Below are positions 8,529 to 15,983 of a stretch of 64,000 nucleotides of DNA, in pieces. The stretch comes from Rathayibacter sp. VKM Ac-2879. GTDB lineage: Bacteria > Actinomycetota > Actinomycetes > Actinomycetales > Microbacteriaceae. Where the stretch lies: positions 868,001 through 932,000 of the forward strand of contig NZ_JADKSO010000001.1 of assembly GCF_015351245.1 (NCBI RefSeq). Direction: 5' to 3'. Within the stretch, counting starts at the first letter, position 1. Each line of letters opens with the position of its first letter. Under the pieces are notes generated by a model. It did no database searches. It was not told where the DNA came from and saw nothing but the letters and a program-made list of their open reading frames with translations. The translations under genes were made by a program, and so were the position numbers.

Positions 8529-9089
8529 TCACTCAGGGTGACGGATGCCGTGCGAGAGGATGCGCGCCCAGTCCTCACTGAGGGTGTTGATCTGGGCGGT
8601 GACCAGCAGATGGCAGAGCTGCCCGTAGGCGACGAAGCGCTGCACGTCGTCGTCGCCTGCGCCCGAGCGTCGTTTGGCGAACTCGGTGACGGAGGCGAGA
8701 CCCGCCCGCAAAGCTCTGCCGACCTCCGGGACGTCGGCCACCGACTGTGCATGCACCTGCAGCATCAGCAGGGTGCGGTCGCTGATGAGCTCGGCATACG
8801 CCTCGCCCATCGCGTCGAGCACGCCAGCCGGGCTCTGATCGGAGGCGTTGTCAGCGCCGGCTGCGAGTGCCGCGAGGATTTGCTCGAAGCACGCCTCCAG
8901 CGCGACCACGAACAACGACTCCTTCCCGGAGAAGAGCTTGAAGACGTACGCGGGGGAGATCCTCGCCTCGCGAGCCACGTCGGCGATGGTCGTGCCGTGG
9001 AAGCCGCCCAGTGCGAACCGGCGCAACGCCGCCTCCGTCACGAGCGGGCGGCGAGACTCGGCGGTGGAGAGTGTGCTCGAACTGGCCAT
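8529..9089 (-). CDS. TetR/AcrR family transcriptional regulator
   Basis: A 186-residue regulator. The N-terminal helix-turn-helix (about residues 10-55) reads TEAALRRFALGGFHGTTIADVAREARISPAYVFKLF in overlapping pieces, typical of TetR. The remaining helices form the ligand-binding and dimer domain. ATG 9089 is preferred over an in-frame ATG 8 codons upstream because a -10-like TACAGT ends 7 nt before it, fitting a leaderless message. An operator-like dyad at 9092-9111 covers that promoter. The same half sites precede the MFS exporter downstream, so this is an autoregulated local repressor of drug efflux. Confidence 0.88.
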   Translation of the reverse strand: MASSSTLSTAESRRPLVTEAALRRFALGGFHGTTIADVAREARISPAYVFKLFSGKESLFVVALEACFEQILAALAAGADNASDQSPAGVLDAMGEAYAELISDRTLLMLQVHAQSVADVPEVGRALRAGLASVTEFAKRRSGAGDDDVQRFVAYGQLCHLLVTAQINTLSEDWARILSHGIRHPE

Positions 9090-9091
9090 GA

Positions 9092-9111
9092 GAGTGACTG
9101 TACACTCACTC
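9092..9111. promoter_or_regulatory. Autoregulatory TetR operator overlapping the -10 element
   Basis: GAGTGACTGTACACTCACTC is a 20-bp dyad with two central mismatches. It covers the -10-like TACAGT (9097-9102, minus strand) directly upstream of the regulator's start codon, so binding would exclude RNA polymerase. Confidence 0.65.
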
Positions 9112-9287
9112 ATTGCCGTCCGCAACGGTGCGCGTCGATCAGTGACCCCATCGGAGCGAACAGGGCCGCCGACGGCCGGCACCGGTCGCCGCTGGCGGTC
9201 CGTCGGGAGCTCAGAGTCAGGACCGATTCTCCGGTCGTGAGTCTCGCCGGCGTCAGCGGAACGTCTCGGCGGCGAGGAGTGACGCAA

Positions 9288-9322
9288 CGAACCCGCCGCG
9301 CATCGGGCGAGCGGCGGGTTCG
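9288..9322 (-). terminator. Terminator of the small secreted protein gene
   Basis: A perfect 12-bp stem (9288-9299 with 9311-9322) with an 11-nt loop, 11 nt past the stop codon of the minus-strand gene at 9334-9663. Confidence 0.75.
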
Positions 9323-9333
9323 CGAGCGGCAGG

Positions 9334-9663
9334 TCAGGCGCAGTACCAGGAGTAGGCGTTGCTCTGGTTGCTGAAGTACGCGTTCTGGCCGTACTGGCGC
9401 GAGCACCAGTTCTGAACGCTGAGGTTCTTGCGCTCGTTGCGGTCCTTTGCCCACGGCGCATTGTTGTAGAAGCACCGCCAGCCGTAGACGCCCTGGTCGG
9501 GGTAGTACAGGTATGCCTCCCAGCCGGCCGTCTGATATTGCAGCCGGCACGCTTGCGTCATCTCGCCGGAAGACAATGCGGACGCGGGAGCGGCGAACCC
9601 GAGGACGCCTCCGACTGCGAGCAGACCGCCGACGGCGGCAGCGAGGATCTTGCGTCTGAACAT
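9334..9663 (-). CDS. Small secreted protein with four cysteines, function unknown
   Basis: A 109-residue protein with a clear Sec signal peptide (residues 1-29, Arg-Arg-Lys then a hydrophobic core ending APASA). The mature part is about 80 residues, rich in Tyr, Trp, Asn and Gln, with four cysteines (contexts QACRL, WRCFY, NWCSR, YCA) that could form two disulfides. I do not recognise the family. It ends with a C-terminal Cys-Ala. The start has GAGGCAAAG upstream and the gene stands alone with its own terminator. It could be a secreted defence, adhesion or host-interaction peptide; none of these is supported beyond the architecture. Confidence 0.75.
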   Translation of the reverse strand: MFRRKILAAAVGGLLAVGGVLGFAAPASALSSGEMTQACRLQYQTAGWEAYLYYPDQGVYGWRCFYNNAPWAKDRNERKNLSVQNWCSRQYGQNAYFSNQSNAYSWYCA

Positions 9664-9787
9664 CTTTGCCTCGATTCGTGCCCCGATAGTCCGGGGATGA
9701 CGCCGGGCGACGCGCCCGATAGCGCACTGTCTACCGGCACGGCTAGGTTGAGGGCGAACAGCCCCCTACCCCGTGAGGAGTCCGAGG

Positions 9788-10489
9788 TTGCCCCGCCCTC
9801 GTAAGCCGCCCGCCGTTCCCGAAACCGCTCTGCATGAACTCGGCCTCGAAATCCGGCACTGGCGGGAACAGCGGGGACTGACGATCTCCGAGCTGGCGAC
9901 TCTGGTGGGAAAAGACAGACGCACGATACTCGGCGCGGAAGACGGTCGAGATCGTCCGTCGGAGGCGACGGTGAATCTCATCGAACGGCAGCTGTCCTCG
10001 GGCGGTCTGATCGCCGCGCGATATGAGGCCGTCCTGGCGGAACGGCGCCAGTGGCGCTTAGAGCGAGGGATTCACTTCACCCCGGCTCCCGACGCCCGGG
10101 ACGATGATGCCTCGAGCTTCCTCGACGAAACGATCGCCGATGGAACGATGATGGAGCCCGGTCACCGGTTCGAGAAGACGTGGACGATCCGCAACGTCGG
10201 GACCGTCACGTGGGAGAACAGATTCCTGGTCCGGATCGGGATGTCGGCTGGTCCCGGCCTCATCACCACTCCCGAACGCGTCGCCGTCACGGCCACAGCT
10301 CCGGGCGAGACCTTCACGGCCCGGGTGTCGTGTGTCGCGCCGTATGAGGAGGGGATCAGTCGCGCGAACTTCAAGATGGCCGATGACGAAGGCCGACTCT
10401 TCTTCCCTGACCGATACACCGTAGGGCTTCAGATGCAGGTGATCGTGCGACCCGAGAGGAAGCGGACCACTGCGGCGGATCGCGAATGA
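9788..10489 (+). CDS. XRE helix-turn-helix protein with NBR1-Ig-like domain
   Basis: About 233 residues. The N-terminal part (about residues 12-75) is a Cro/C1-type HTH: LGLEIRHWREQRGLTISELATLVGKDRRTI. The C-terminal part (about 110-225) is an Ig-like domain of the NBR1 FW type, with TWTIRNVGTVTWENRFLVRI and later FPDRYTVGLQMQVIV. In actinobacteria this pairing is a recognised architecture of unknown role; NBR1 FW domains mediate protein contacts. TTG 9788 is favoured by GAGGAG 7 nt upstream; a GTG at 9773 would add five residues without a ribosome binding site. It lies 61 bp before the MazG-like/helicase pair on the same strand and may or may not belong with it. Confidence 0.75.
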   Translation: MPRPRKPPAVPETALHELGLEIRHWREQRGLTISELATLVGKDRRTILGAEDGRDRPSEATVNLIERQLSSGGLIAARYEAVLAERRQWRLERGIHFTPAPDARDDDASSFLDETIADGTMMEPGHRFEKTWTIRNVGTVTWENRFLVRIGMSAGPGLITTPERVAVTATAPGETFTARVSCVAPYEEGISRANFKMADDEGRLFFPDRYTVGLQMQVIVRPERKRTTAADRE

Positions 10490-10538
10490 GCGGCCGGAAC
10501 GGGAGGTCGCCGCTCACCCACGGAACCGGACGGTCGGC

Positions 10539-10544
10539 TAGCGT
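10539..10544 (+). promoter_or_regulatory. -10 element of the MazG-like/helicase transcript
   Basis: TAGCGT followed by 6 nt and the ATG at 10551, which fits a leaderless message. Confidence 0.45.
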
Positions 10545-10550
10545 CGCCGC

Positions 10551-10871
10551 ATGACGTCCCCCGAATTCCGTGCCGAGCTCGCGGCCTTTGTCGCGGAGCG
10601 GGACTGGGAACAATTCCACACGCCGGAGAACCTGGCGAAGAGCATCGCGATCGAAGCGGGCGAGCTGCTGGAGTGCTTCCAGTGGAGCGCGGAAGGCGAG
10701 ACGGAATCCGTCCGTTCCGAGCTCGCGGACGTGCTCACCTACTGCCTTCTCCTGGCCGAGCGCATCGGCGCAGATCCTGAAGAGCTCGTGCGCGCCAAGC
10801 TCGAGGTGACGAAGGGGAAGTACCCGATCGACAGATCCCGAGGGAGCAGCGCGCGCTATGACGCGATGTGA
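10551..10871 (+). CDS. MazG-like nucleotide pyrophosphohydrolase
   Basis: A 106-residue all-alpha NTP pyrophosphohydrolase of the MazG/iMazG (DCTPP1-like) superfamily. The metal-binding signature is visible as EAGELLECFQWS (about residues 36-47) followed by ELADVLTYCLLLAERIG (about 57-73), giving the E-x2-E ... E-x2-D set of acidic ligands. Family members hydrolyse (d)NTPs to NMP and pyrophosphate. Its 3' end overlaps the next gene by 14 nt, so the two are translationally coupled. Pairing with a GIY-YIG/DUF2075 helicase suggests nucleotide-pool manipulation alongside nucleic-acid processing, possibly in phage defence; that is inference. Confidence 0.88.
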   Translation: MTSPEFRAELAAFVAERDWEQFHTPENLAKSIAIEAGELLECFQWSAEGETESVRSELADVLTYCLLLAERIGADPEELVRAKLEVTKGKYPIDRSRGSSARYDAM

Positions 10872-12705
10872 GATCGAGCGGGTCGTCCTCGACGGCGCGT
10901 CCATCGCCGTCTGGTCCCTCGCCGATGATCGGCACTCGAATTGGCCCGTCGTCTATGTGCTCCACGAATCGCGAAGACGCGGTAGGCCGTTGCCGAGGGT
11001 CTACGTGGGGGAGACGCGGAGCGCGTCGTCCCGGCTGAGGCAACACCTCGGCTCTCCCGACAAGGCGGGCCTCGACTCCGCACGCATCATCGTCGACTCG
11101 ACGTTCAACAAATCGGCGTGCCTCGATCTCGAGTCGTTCCTCATCCGCCTGTTCGCCGGCGACGGTCAGCTGGCGGTGCTCAATCGGAACGAGGGCATCG
11201 TCGACTCCGACTACTACGAACGCGCGTCGTATCGGGAGCGTTTCGAGGAGATTTTCGAGCGTCTGCGGAGCGAAGGGCTCTTCGCGCGCAGCATTCCGGA
11301 GATCGAGAACGATGATCTCTTCAAGCTGTCTCCCTTCAAGGCTCTGACCCAGGAGCAGGCGGTCACGGTCGTCGAACTCATGGAAGGCCTGGTCGAAGAC
11401 AGGCGAACGGGCACACGGTCGACGTCGATCCTCCAGGGCGAGCCGGGCACGGGCAAAACCATCGTGGCCCTCTACCTGCTCAAACTCCTGGTCGACATCC
11501 GCGCCGTCGCAAAGAGGTCCGACCTCGCCGAGGAGGCACACGGTGACGACTCCGTCGGAGGCGACTCGGTCTTCTCGGACTTCTTCCTCCCGGGCATGCG
11601 GGAGGTCGTGCGCGACCTTAGGATCGGTATCGTCGTGCCTCAGCAGTCCTTGCGGAAGTCGATAGCGAACGTTTTCTCGAAGACGCCGGGGCTGAGCCCG
11701 ACGATGGTGCTGACTCCCTTCCAGGTCGGCGAGGACCCCGGCCACTGGGATCTGCTGGTCGTGGACGAGTCGCACCGCCTCACCCAGAGAGCGAACCAGT
11801 CGTCGGGATCACTGAACAAGAAGTTCACGCAAATCACAACGATGCTTTTCGGGCGTGACGATCACGACAAGACCCAGCTGGACTGGATCCGAGCGAAGAG
11901 CGACCATCAGATCCTCTTGCTCGACGCAGCGCAGACGGTTCGGCCGGCCGACCTGCCGCGCTCTGTCATCGACCCGGTGATGCGGAGAGCCGCTGAGGAG
12001 CATCGCCTGCACCGTCTGTCGACGCAGATGCGGGTTCACGCGGGCACGGACTTCGTCGCGTACATCAGAAAGATCTTGGATCCCGCCACAGCCGTCCTCC
12101 CTGCCCGGCCCGACTTCGGGGAGTACGACTTGCGGTTCTTCACCGACCTCGCTGCCCTTCGCTCCCGACTGCGTGAACGAGAGAAAGAGGGAGGACTCGC
12201 GCGCCTCCTCGCGGGCTATGCCTGGCCGTGGACCTCTCGTCATTCGCGCGGCGCGCACGACTTCGAGATCGACGGGGAGGCGTTGCGATGGAACAGCACG
12301 CAGACCGACTGGATCGCCGCGCCCGGGTTGAGCGAGGAGGTCGGATCGATCCACACCGTGCAGGGCTATGACCTCAACTATGCGGGCGTGATCATCGGTC
12401 CGGATCTGCGCTGGGATGAGCGTGAAGCCAGGCTCGCGGTGTCGCGGAAGGACTATCACGACAAAAAGGGCAAAGAAAACAACCGTCGTCGGATGGGGCG
12501 CGACTACACGGACGACGAACTCCTCCAGTTCGTCGTGAACATCTATGCCGTGCTCCTCACCCGGGGCATGCTCGGCACCTACGTCTACGTGTGCGATCCG
12601 GCGTTGAGGGAGCGACTACGAGCCGCTTTCGAGCGACGTGCTCACGGGCTCCTGACGGGCGCCGGCGAGGTGTCGCCCAGCCTGGCTGGCGATGATCGAG
12701 GCTGA
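10858..12705 (+). CDS. GIY-YIG nuclease / DUF2075 superfamily I helicase fusion
   Basis: A 615-residue fusion. Residues about 30-105 form a GIY-YIG endonuclease-like domain: VVYVL, then RVYVGET, an Arg in the following helix (SRLRQHL) and a Glu in LDLESFLIRLF, the usual catalytic set. Residues about 170-600 form a DUF2075 (Schlafen-like helicase) domain: Walker A GEPGTGKT (about 194-201), Walker B LLVVDESH (about 299-306), LLLDAAQTVRP, the arginine-bearing QMRVHAGTDF, VQGYDLNYAGVIIGPDL, and LLTRGMLGTYVYV at the end. ATP-driven nucleic-acid remodelling plus cleavage is the likely activity. The preceding MazG-like gene overlaps it by 14 nt. All key motifs look intact. Confidence 0.88.
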   Translation: MTRCEIERVVLDGASIAVWSLADDRHSNWPVVYVLHESRRRGRPLPRVYVGETRSASSRLRQHLGSPDKAGLDSARIIVDSTFNKSACLDLESFLIRLFAGDGQLAVLNRNEGIVDSDYYERASYRERFEEIFERLRSEGLFARSIPEIENDDLFKLSPFKALTQEQAVTVVELMEGLVEDRRTGTRSTSILQGEPGTGKTIVALYLLKLLVDIRAVAKRSDLAEEAHGDDSVGGDSVFSDFFLPGMREVVRDLRIGIVVPQQSLRKSIANVFSKTPGLSPTMVLTPFQVGEDPGHWDLLVVDESHRLTQRANQSSGSLNKKFTQITTMLFGRDDHDKTQLDWIRAKSDHQILLLDAAQTVRPADLPRSVIDPVMRRAAEEHRLHRLSTQMRVHAGTDFVAYIRKILDPATAVLPARPDFGEYDLRFFTDLAALRSRLREREKEGGLARLLAGYAWPWTSRHSRGAHDFEIDGEALRWNSTQTDWIAAPGLSEEVGSIHTVQGYDLNYAGVIIGPDLRWDEREARLAVSRKDYHDKKGKENNRRRMGRDYTDDELLQFVVNIYAVLLTRGMLGTYVYVCDPALRERLRAAFERRAHGLLTGAGEVSPSLAGDDRG

Positions 12706-12725
12706 TACCCGACGGAAGGTTCTCT

Positions 12726-13493
12726 GTGAGCATGTTCAAGCGCGTCCTCGGCATGGCGTCGAAAGCCCTCGATTCGACGAGCGGGTCCTCCTCGGCGGGG
12801 ACGACCGACTGGCGGGGGCTGGTGCGGACCGTCGCCGACAAGGTGGCCGCGCCGCAGCACGCTCCAGCCCGGCCAGCCGCCCCCGTTCGCCCGCAGGACG
12901 CCGTTCGCCCGCAGGACGCCCGACCTGGGCAGGTCAGCCAGGAGGATCGCGCGGCGATCGCGCGCTACGACTACCTCCTCCGCACCGCCGAGCCCGAGCA
13001 GCTGGAGCAGGTGCACCGTGAGTCCTTCGCGAGGCTGACGCCCGCGCAGCGTGCGCAGGTCGAGGCGCGCCTCCGGGAGGAGCTGCCCGCGAACGAGCGG
13101 CCGCAGTCGTCGGCGCCGGAGGACCTCGCGCGCGCGGCGACCCGGGGCGAGGCGCACAGCCCTGGATTCCTGAAGCGGATGTTCTCCAAGCCCGGCGCGC
13201 TGGCGGGAGCCGGGGTCGGAGCGGCGGCGGGCGTCGGGCTGGGCGCGGCGGGCGGACTCCTTGCGGCCGTCGCGGGCGGCGCAGTCCTCAGCACAGTGGC
13301 GGGTCCGCTCTTGGCGCACGCGTCAGAACTCGGGGTCGATGTCGAGAACCTCGCGGGAGGTCTCGGCGACTTCGGCGAGGTGACCGGCGGCGTGGGCGAC
13401 ATCGCGTCGGGCGCCGGCGAGCACTTGTCGGGGTGGGGCGAGCAGGTCTCGGACTTCCCTGTGCCGGGCCTCGGAGACCTCTTCGACCGCTGA
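12726..13493 (+). CDS. Conserved actinobacterial hypothetical protein with Gly/Ala-rich hydrophobic segment
   Basis: A 255-residue protein of a family common in Microbacteriaceae, often mislabelled as a cation-transporting ATPase. It has no P-type ATPase motif. Visible parts are an N-terminal amphipathic stretch, a Pro-rich linker with a duplicated VRPQDA, and a conserved helix block (RAAIARYDYLLRTAEPEQLEQ, about 75-115). A Gly/Ala-rich hydrophobic region follows (about 160-205), then a Gly-rich acidic tail. GTG 12726 has GAAGG 7 nt upstream. No function is assigned. Confidence 0.8.
   Translation: MSMFKRVLGMASKALDSTSGSSSAGTTDWRGLVRTVADKVAAPQHAPARPAAPVRPQDAVRPQDARPGQVSQEDRAAIARYDYLLRTAEPEQLEQVHRESFARLTPAQRAQVEARLREELPANERPQSSAPEDLARAATRGEAHSPGFLKRMFSKPGALAGAGVGAAAGVGLGAAGGLLAAVAGGAVLSTVAGPLLAHASELGVDVENLAGGLGDFGEVTGGVGDIASGAGEHLSGWGEQVSDFPVPGLGDLFDR
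12883..12918 (+). repeat. Two exact 18-bp tandem repeats
   Basis: CCGTTCGCCCGCAGGACG occurs twice in direct succession inside the gene at 12726-13493, encoding a duplicated VRPQDA-type motif in the linker. Confidence 0.85.
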
Positions 13494-13576
13494 GCGCGGA
13501 AGTCGTCGGGCGACGCGGCGCCTCGATCTCCGTCGTGCGCGCCGGACGAGATCGCCGATTCACGCGCGCGCCGTCG

Positions 13577-13582
13577 TACCCT
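13577..13582 (+). promoter_or_regulatory. -10 element of the PLDc_N gene
   Basis: TACCCT followed by 7 nt and the ATG at 13590; fits a leaderless transcript. Confidence 0.4.
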
Positions 13583-13589
13583 CGACTGC

Positions 13590-13961
13590 ATGGGGTTCGT
13601 TTTCTCGCTGGTGATCGTCGTGCTCATGGTGCTCGCACTGGTCGACGTGGTGCGGCAGCCGGACAATGTGATCCGCAATCTGCCGAAGATCGTCTGGGTT
13701 CTGCTGATCGTGTTCCTTCCGATTATCGGAGTCTCGCTCTGGTTCCTGCTCGGGCACGAGTGGAAGCGGGGCGACGGCGGCGCATTCGTGCCCGGCGGAT
13801 TCGCATCGCGCCGACGTCCGCAGGGGCCGGTCGTGCTGCGTCCGCCGGCCAAGAGCACCGAGGAGCAGCTCGCCGACCTCGAGCGGGAAGAGGCGCACTA
13901 CGCGCGGCTCGCCGAGGAGCAGCGTCGTCGCCGAGAGGGCGAGCGCCCGCAGGACGCGTGA
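13590..13961 (+). CDS. PLDc_N-domain membrane protein
   Basis: A 123-residue protein with two transmembrane segments. The first is FSLVIVVLMVLALVDVV (residues 4-20). The second, about 33-55, contains the PLDc_N signature KIVWVLLIVFLPIIGVSLWFLLG. The cytoplasmic tail is charged, with an Arg/Glu coiled-coil stretch (STEEQLADLEREEAHYARL). The family is the N-terminal module of cardiolipin-synthase-like proteins, but stand-alone copies in actinobacteria have no known activity. There is no ribosome binding site; a -10-like hexamer 7 nt upstream implies leaderless expression. Confidence 0.85.
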   Translation: MGFVFSLVIVVLMVLALVDVVRQPDNVIRNLPKIVWVLLIVFLPIIGVSLWFLLGHEWKRGDGGAFVPGGFASRRRPQGPVVLRPPAKSTEEQLADLEREEAHYARLAEEQRRRREGERPQDA

Positions 13962-13986
13962 GCGCAGGACGACGGCCCGCCGCCTC

Positions 13987-14892
13987 CTAGCCGCCGGTCG
14001 AGAAGTTCGACGCAGCCCACTGCACCGAGGCGATCTTTGCCTGGCCGGCGATGCTGGGATGGAAGTAATCGGTCGTGCCGATCAGCGCCTTGGTGATCGG
14101 AGTGGCCGTCAGGGCGCCCCCGTCCCAGTCGCAGCGGGTGCCCGAGGCCGCGCACGCGTTCTGCAGCGCGGTGTTGTACTGCGCCGTCCTCGTCTTCGCG
14201 GCAGCGGCGGAGGCGGTGGCCGCCGCGGTCCCGAGGCGAGCGCCGGTCGCGCTCACGCCGCGCGTGGTGCGGCAGAGGTTGCCGGAGGACCAGATGACCG
14301 AGCCGAAGCCGCTCTTGACGACAGCCCATTCCGCTGCGACGTTTGGCATCGACGAGAGGACGATCGTGGCGGAAGGCCAGGCGGAACGGATCTTGGTGAG
14401 GGCGGCCGTGGCTCCGCTCGTGAAGGCCGCCGCAGTGGTCATGGTGTAGCCGTCGGCGGCGACCGGGTTGGCGGCCGCGCAGAGGTCGTTGCCTCCGATC
14501 AGGAGGGTCACGACATCGGGATGCACGCCGGCGGCGACCGCGGCGTCGACCCGTGCGGGGACTCCGGCGATGAGGTCCCCGGTCTTGGCGAAGTTCGCGG
14601 TCGTCACGGTCGTGCCCGGCTTGGAGGCGCGCAGACGGCTGGCGAAGGAGTTGACGGCGGTCGCGGTGCCGGTCGACCAGTTGTTGCGCGGGCAGTCCGC
14701 GAACTGGCCGCAAGTGCCGTATGCCTGGGTGATGGAGTCGCCCAGGCTCAGCACCGACAGGGTCGGCGTGGCGGCGGAGGCGGTGCCAGCCGGGACGAGG
14801 GCTGCTGCGGCGGCGAGGACGGCGCCGATGGCGAGCGCGCGCAGGCGCCGGCGCCCGGCGCGCGGCGGACGAGGGGTGGACAGGAGGCGCAT
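13987..14892 (-). CDS. Secreted SGNH/GDSL-type esterase
   Basis: A 301-residue exported hydrolase. The signal peptide (residues 1-41) has an Arg-rich start and ends GTASA. Block I contains the nucleophile serine in LSLGDSITQ (about residues 48-56), block III is GGND (about 135-138), and block V carries the Asp-His pair in TDYFHPS (about 280). This gives a complete Ser-Gly-Asn-His set with six cysteines, typical of actinobacterial secreted lipases/esterases. Substrate is unknown. The start is placed at the Met before the signal peptide; the longer open frame to 15018 would bury it. Confidence 0.88.
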   Translation of the reverse strand: MRLLSTPRPPRAGRRRLRALAIGAVLAAAAALVPAGTASAATPTLSVLSLGDSITQAYGTCGQFADCPRNNWSTGTATAVNSFASRLRASKPGTTVTTANFAKTGDLIAGVPARVDAAVAAGVHPDVVTLLIGGNDLCAAANPVAADGYTMTTAAAFTSGATAALTKIRSAWPSATIVLSSMPNVAAEWAVVKSGFGSVIWSSGNLCRTTRGVSATGARLGTAAATASAAAAKTRTAQYNTALQNACAASGTRCDWDGGALTATPITKALIGTTDYFHPSIAGQAKIASVQWAASNFSTGG

Positions 14893-15090
14893 GGGGGACC
14901 GATCTCGGTGAGGGATGACGGGACGGCCCGTCGCTGCTGACGCTAGAGGACCCCCGGCCTGGCCCAGCTCGAACGGTTGACCCCAGAACGGGCCGTACAG
15001 CGGATTTGCGCTGCGCACGGACGCGGCGCATGCGGGAAACGCTGCGTGCTGCGGGATCGCGCCTCGCCCGCTCGCGGGACTCGCCGGAAC

Positions 15091-15312
15091 TCAGGCGGGA
15101 ATCGTGCCTCCGAGGGATCGCGCGGCGATCTCGGCGGCACGCTCTGCCTCCTCGACCGTCGAGAACGGGCCGGTCGAGACGAGCACGGCACGGCTGGTGA
15201 GGAGGGGGTCGATCTCGAGTCGGAATCGGGGCAGCTCTGCTCCAGGGACGACGACGATCCTGACCCCGTTCCGGCTCCATCGCGCGGGTTGGATGGTGGG
15301 AATCTGTGTCAT
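15091..15312 (-). CDS. Small conserved hypothetical protein
   Basis: A 73-residue protein without signal or membrane segment. It reads as alternating strands and a C-terminal helix (STVEEAERAAEIAARSLGG), the layout of a small SPOR/DUF-like alpha-beta fold, but no family is recognised. The ATG at 15312 has GGAGAG at 4-9 nt upstream, while a longer frame starting at 15435 lacks one. It lies between the SGNH hydrolase and a MarR regulator on the same strand, too far from either to call an operon. Confidence 0.6.
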   Translation of the reverse strand: MTQIPTIQPARWSRNGVRIVVVPGAELPRFRLEIDPLLTSRAVLVSTGPFSTVEEAERAAEIAARSLGGTIPA

Positions 15313-15445
15313 GGTGCTCTCCGCTTTCGCGTTCGTCGGCACGGGTGGCTGACGCCTCCGCCGTGCACGCCCCACGGTATGTCGCTCGACCCGGATCCCG
15401 AATGGGCTTGACCTTTCGGCGACGGCGGAGTGCAACGTGTCGCCG

Positions 15446-15943
15446 TCAGTCCAGTTCGTCGAGCGTGTCGCTGATGGTGCGCAGACACTCGATGAGCACC
15501 GAGACCTGGCGCGGGTCGAGGCCGCCGAGCACCTCGCCCTCGGCGGCGACCAGGTGCCGCATCGCCTCGTCGACCCGCTTGGTGCCCCGCGGGGTCAGCG
15601 AGACGATCTTGCTGCGGGAGTCGGCGGCGTTCTGCTCCCGCACGACCAGCCCGCGTGCCGCGAGACGATCGACCCGGTTGGCGAGGGTGCCGCTCGAGAG
15701 CGCGAGTCTGAGCGAGAGGGCGGAGGGGGTCATCCCGCTCGCCCCGTTCTGGCGGAGCAGGGAGAGCAGCTCGAACTCCCACGGGGCCAGGTCGCTGACC
15801 GCGAACGAGCGGCGACGCACCTCCTGCACGCGAGGGCTCAGTCGGCGCAAGCGCGAGACGACATCGAGAGGCGCGAAGTCGAGGTCGGGCAGCGCCTCGG
15901 CCCACGCGTCGATCACCAGATCGACATCGTCGTCTTCTCGCAT
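15446..15943 (-). CDS. MarR family transcriptional regulator
   Basis: A 165-residue winged-helix regulator. The HTH reads WEFELLSLLRQNGASGMTPS, then LSLRLALSSGTLANRVDRL and the wing VREQNAADSRSKIVSLTPRG (about residues 55-125). One subgroup with this look senses phenolic or lipophilic ligands. It lies 40 bp beyond the 3' end of the monooxygenase operon on the same strand, so it could control or be the last member of that cluster. No operator was identified. No cysteine lies in the sensing region. Confidence 0.85.
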   Translation of the reverse strand: MREDDDVDLVIDAWAEALPDLDFAPLDVVSRLRRLSPRVQEVRRRSFAVSDLAPWEFELLSLLRQNGASGMTPSALSLRLALSSGTLANRVDRLAARGLVVREQNAADSRSKIVSLTPRGTKRVDEAMRHLVAAEGEVLGGLDPRQVSVLIECLRTISDTLDELD

Positions 15944-15983
15944 TCCCCCGATTATCCTCGGCCCACGAGGTGTTCGGCGACGC

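Noticed and set aside
12726-13493. Annotation as a cation-transporting ATPase
   Set aside because: No DKTGT or other P-type ATPase motif is present; only a generic hydrophobic Gly/Ala segment.
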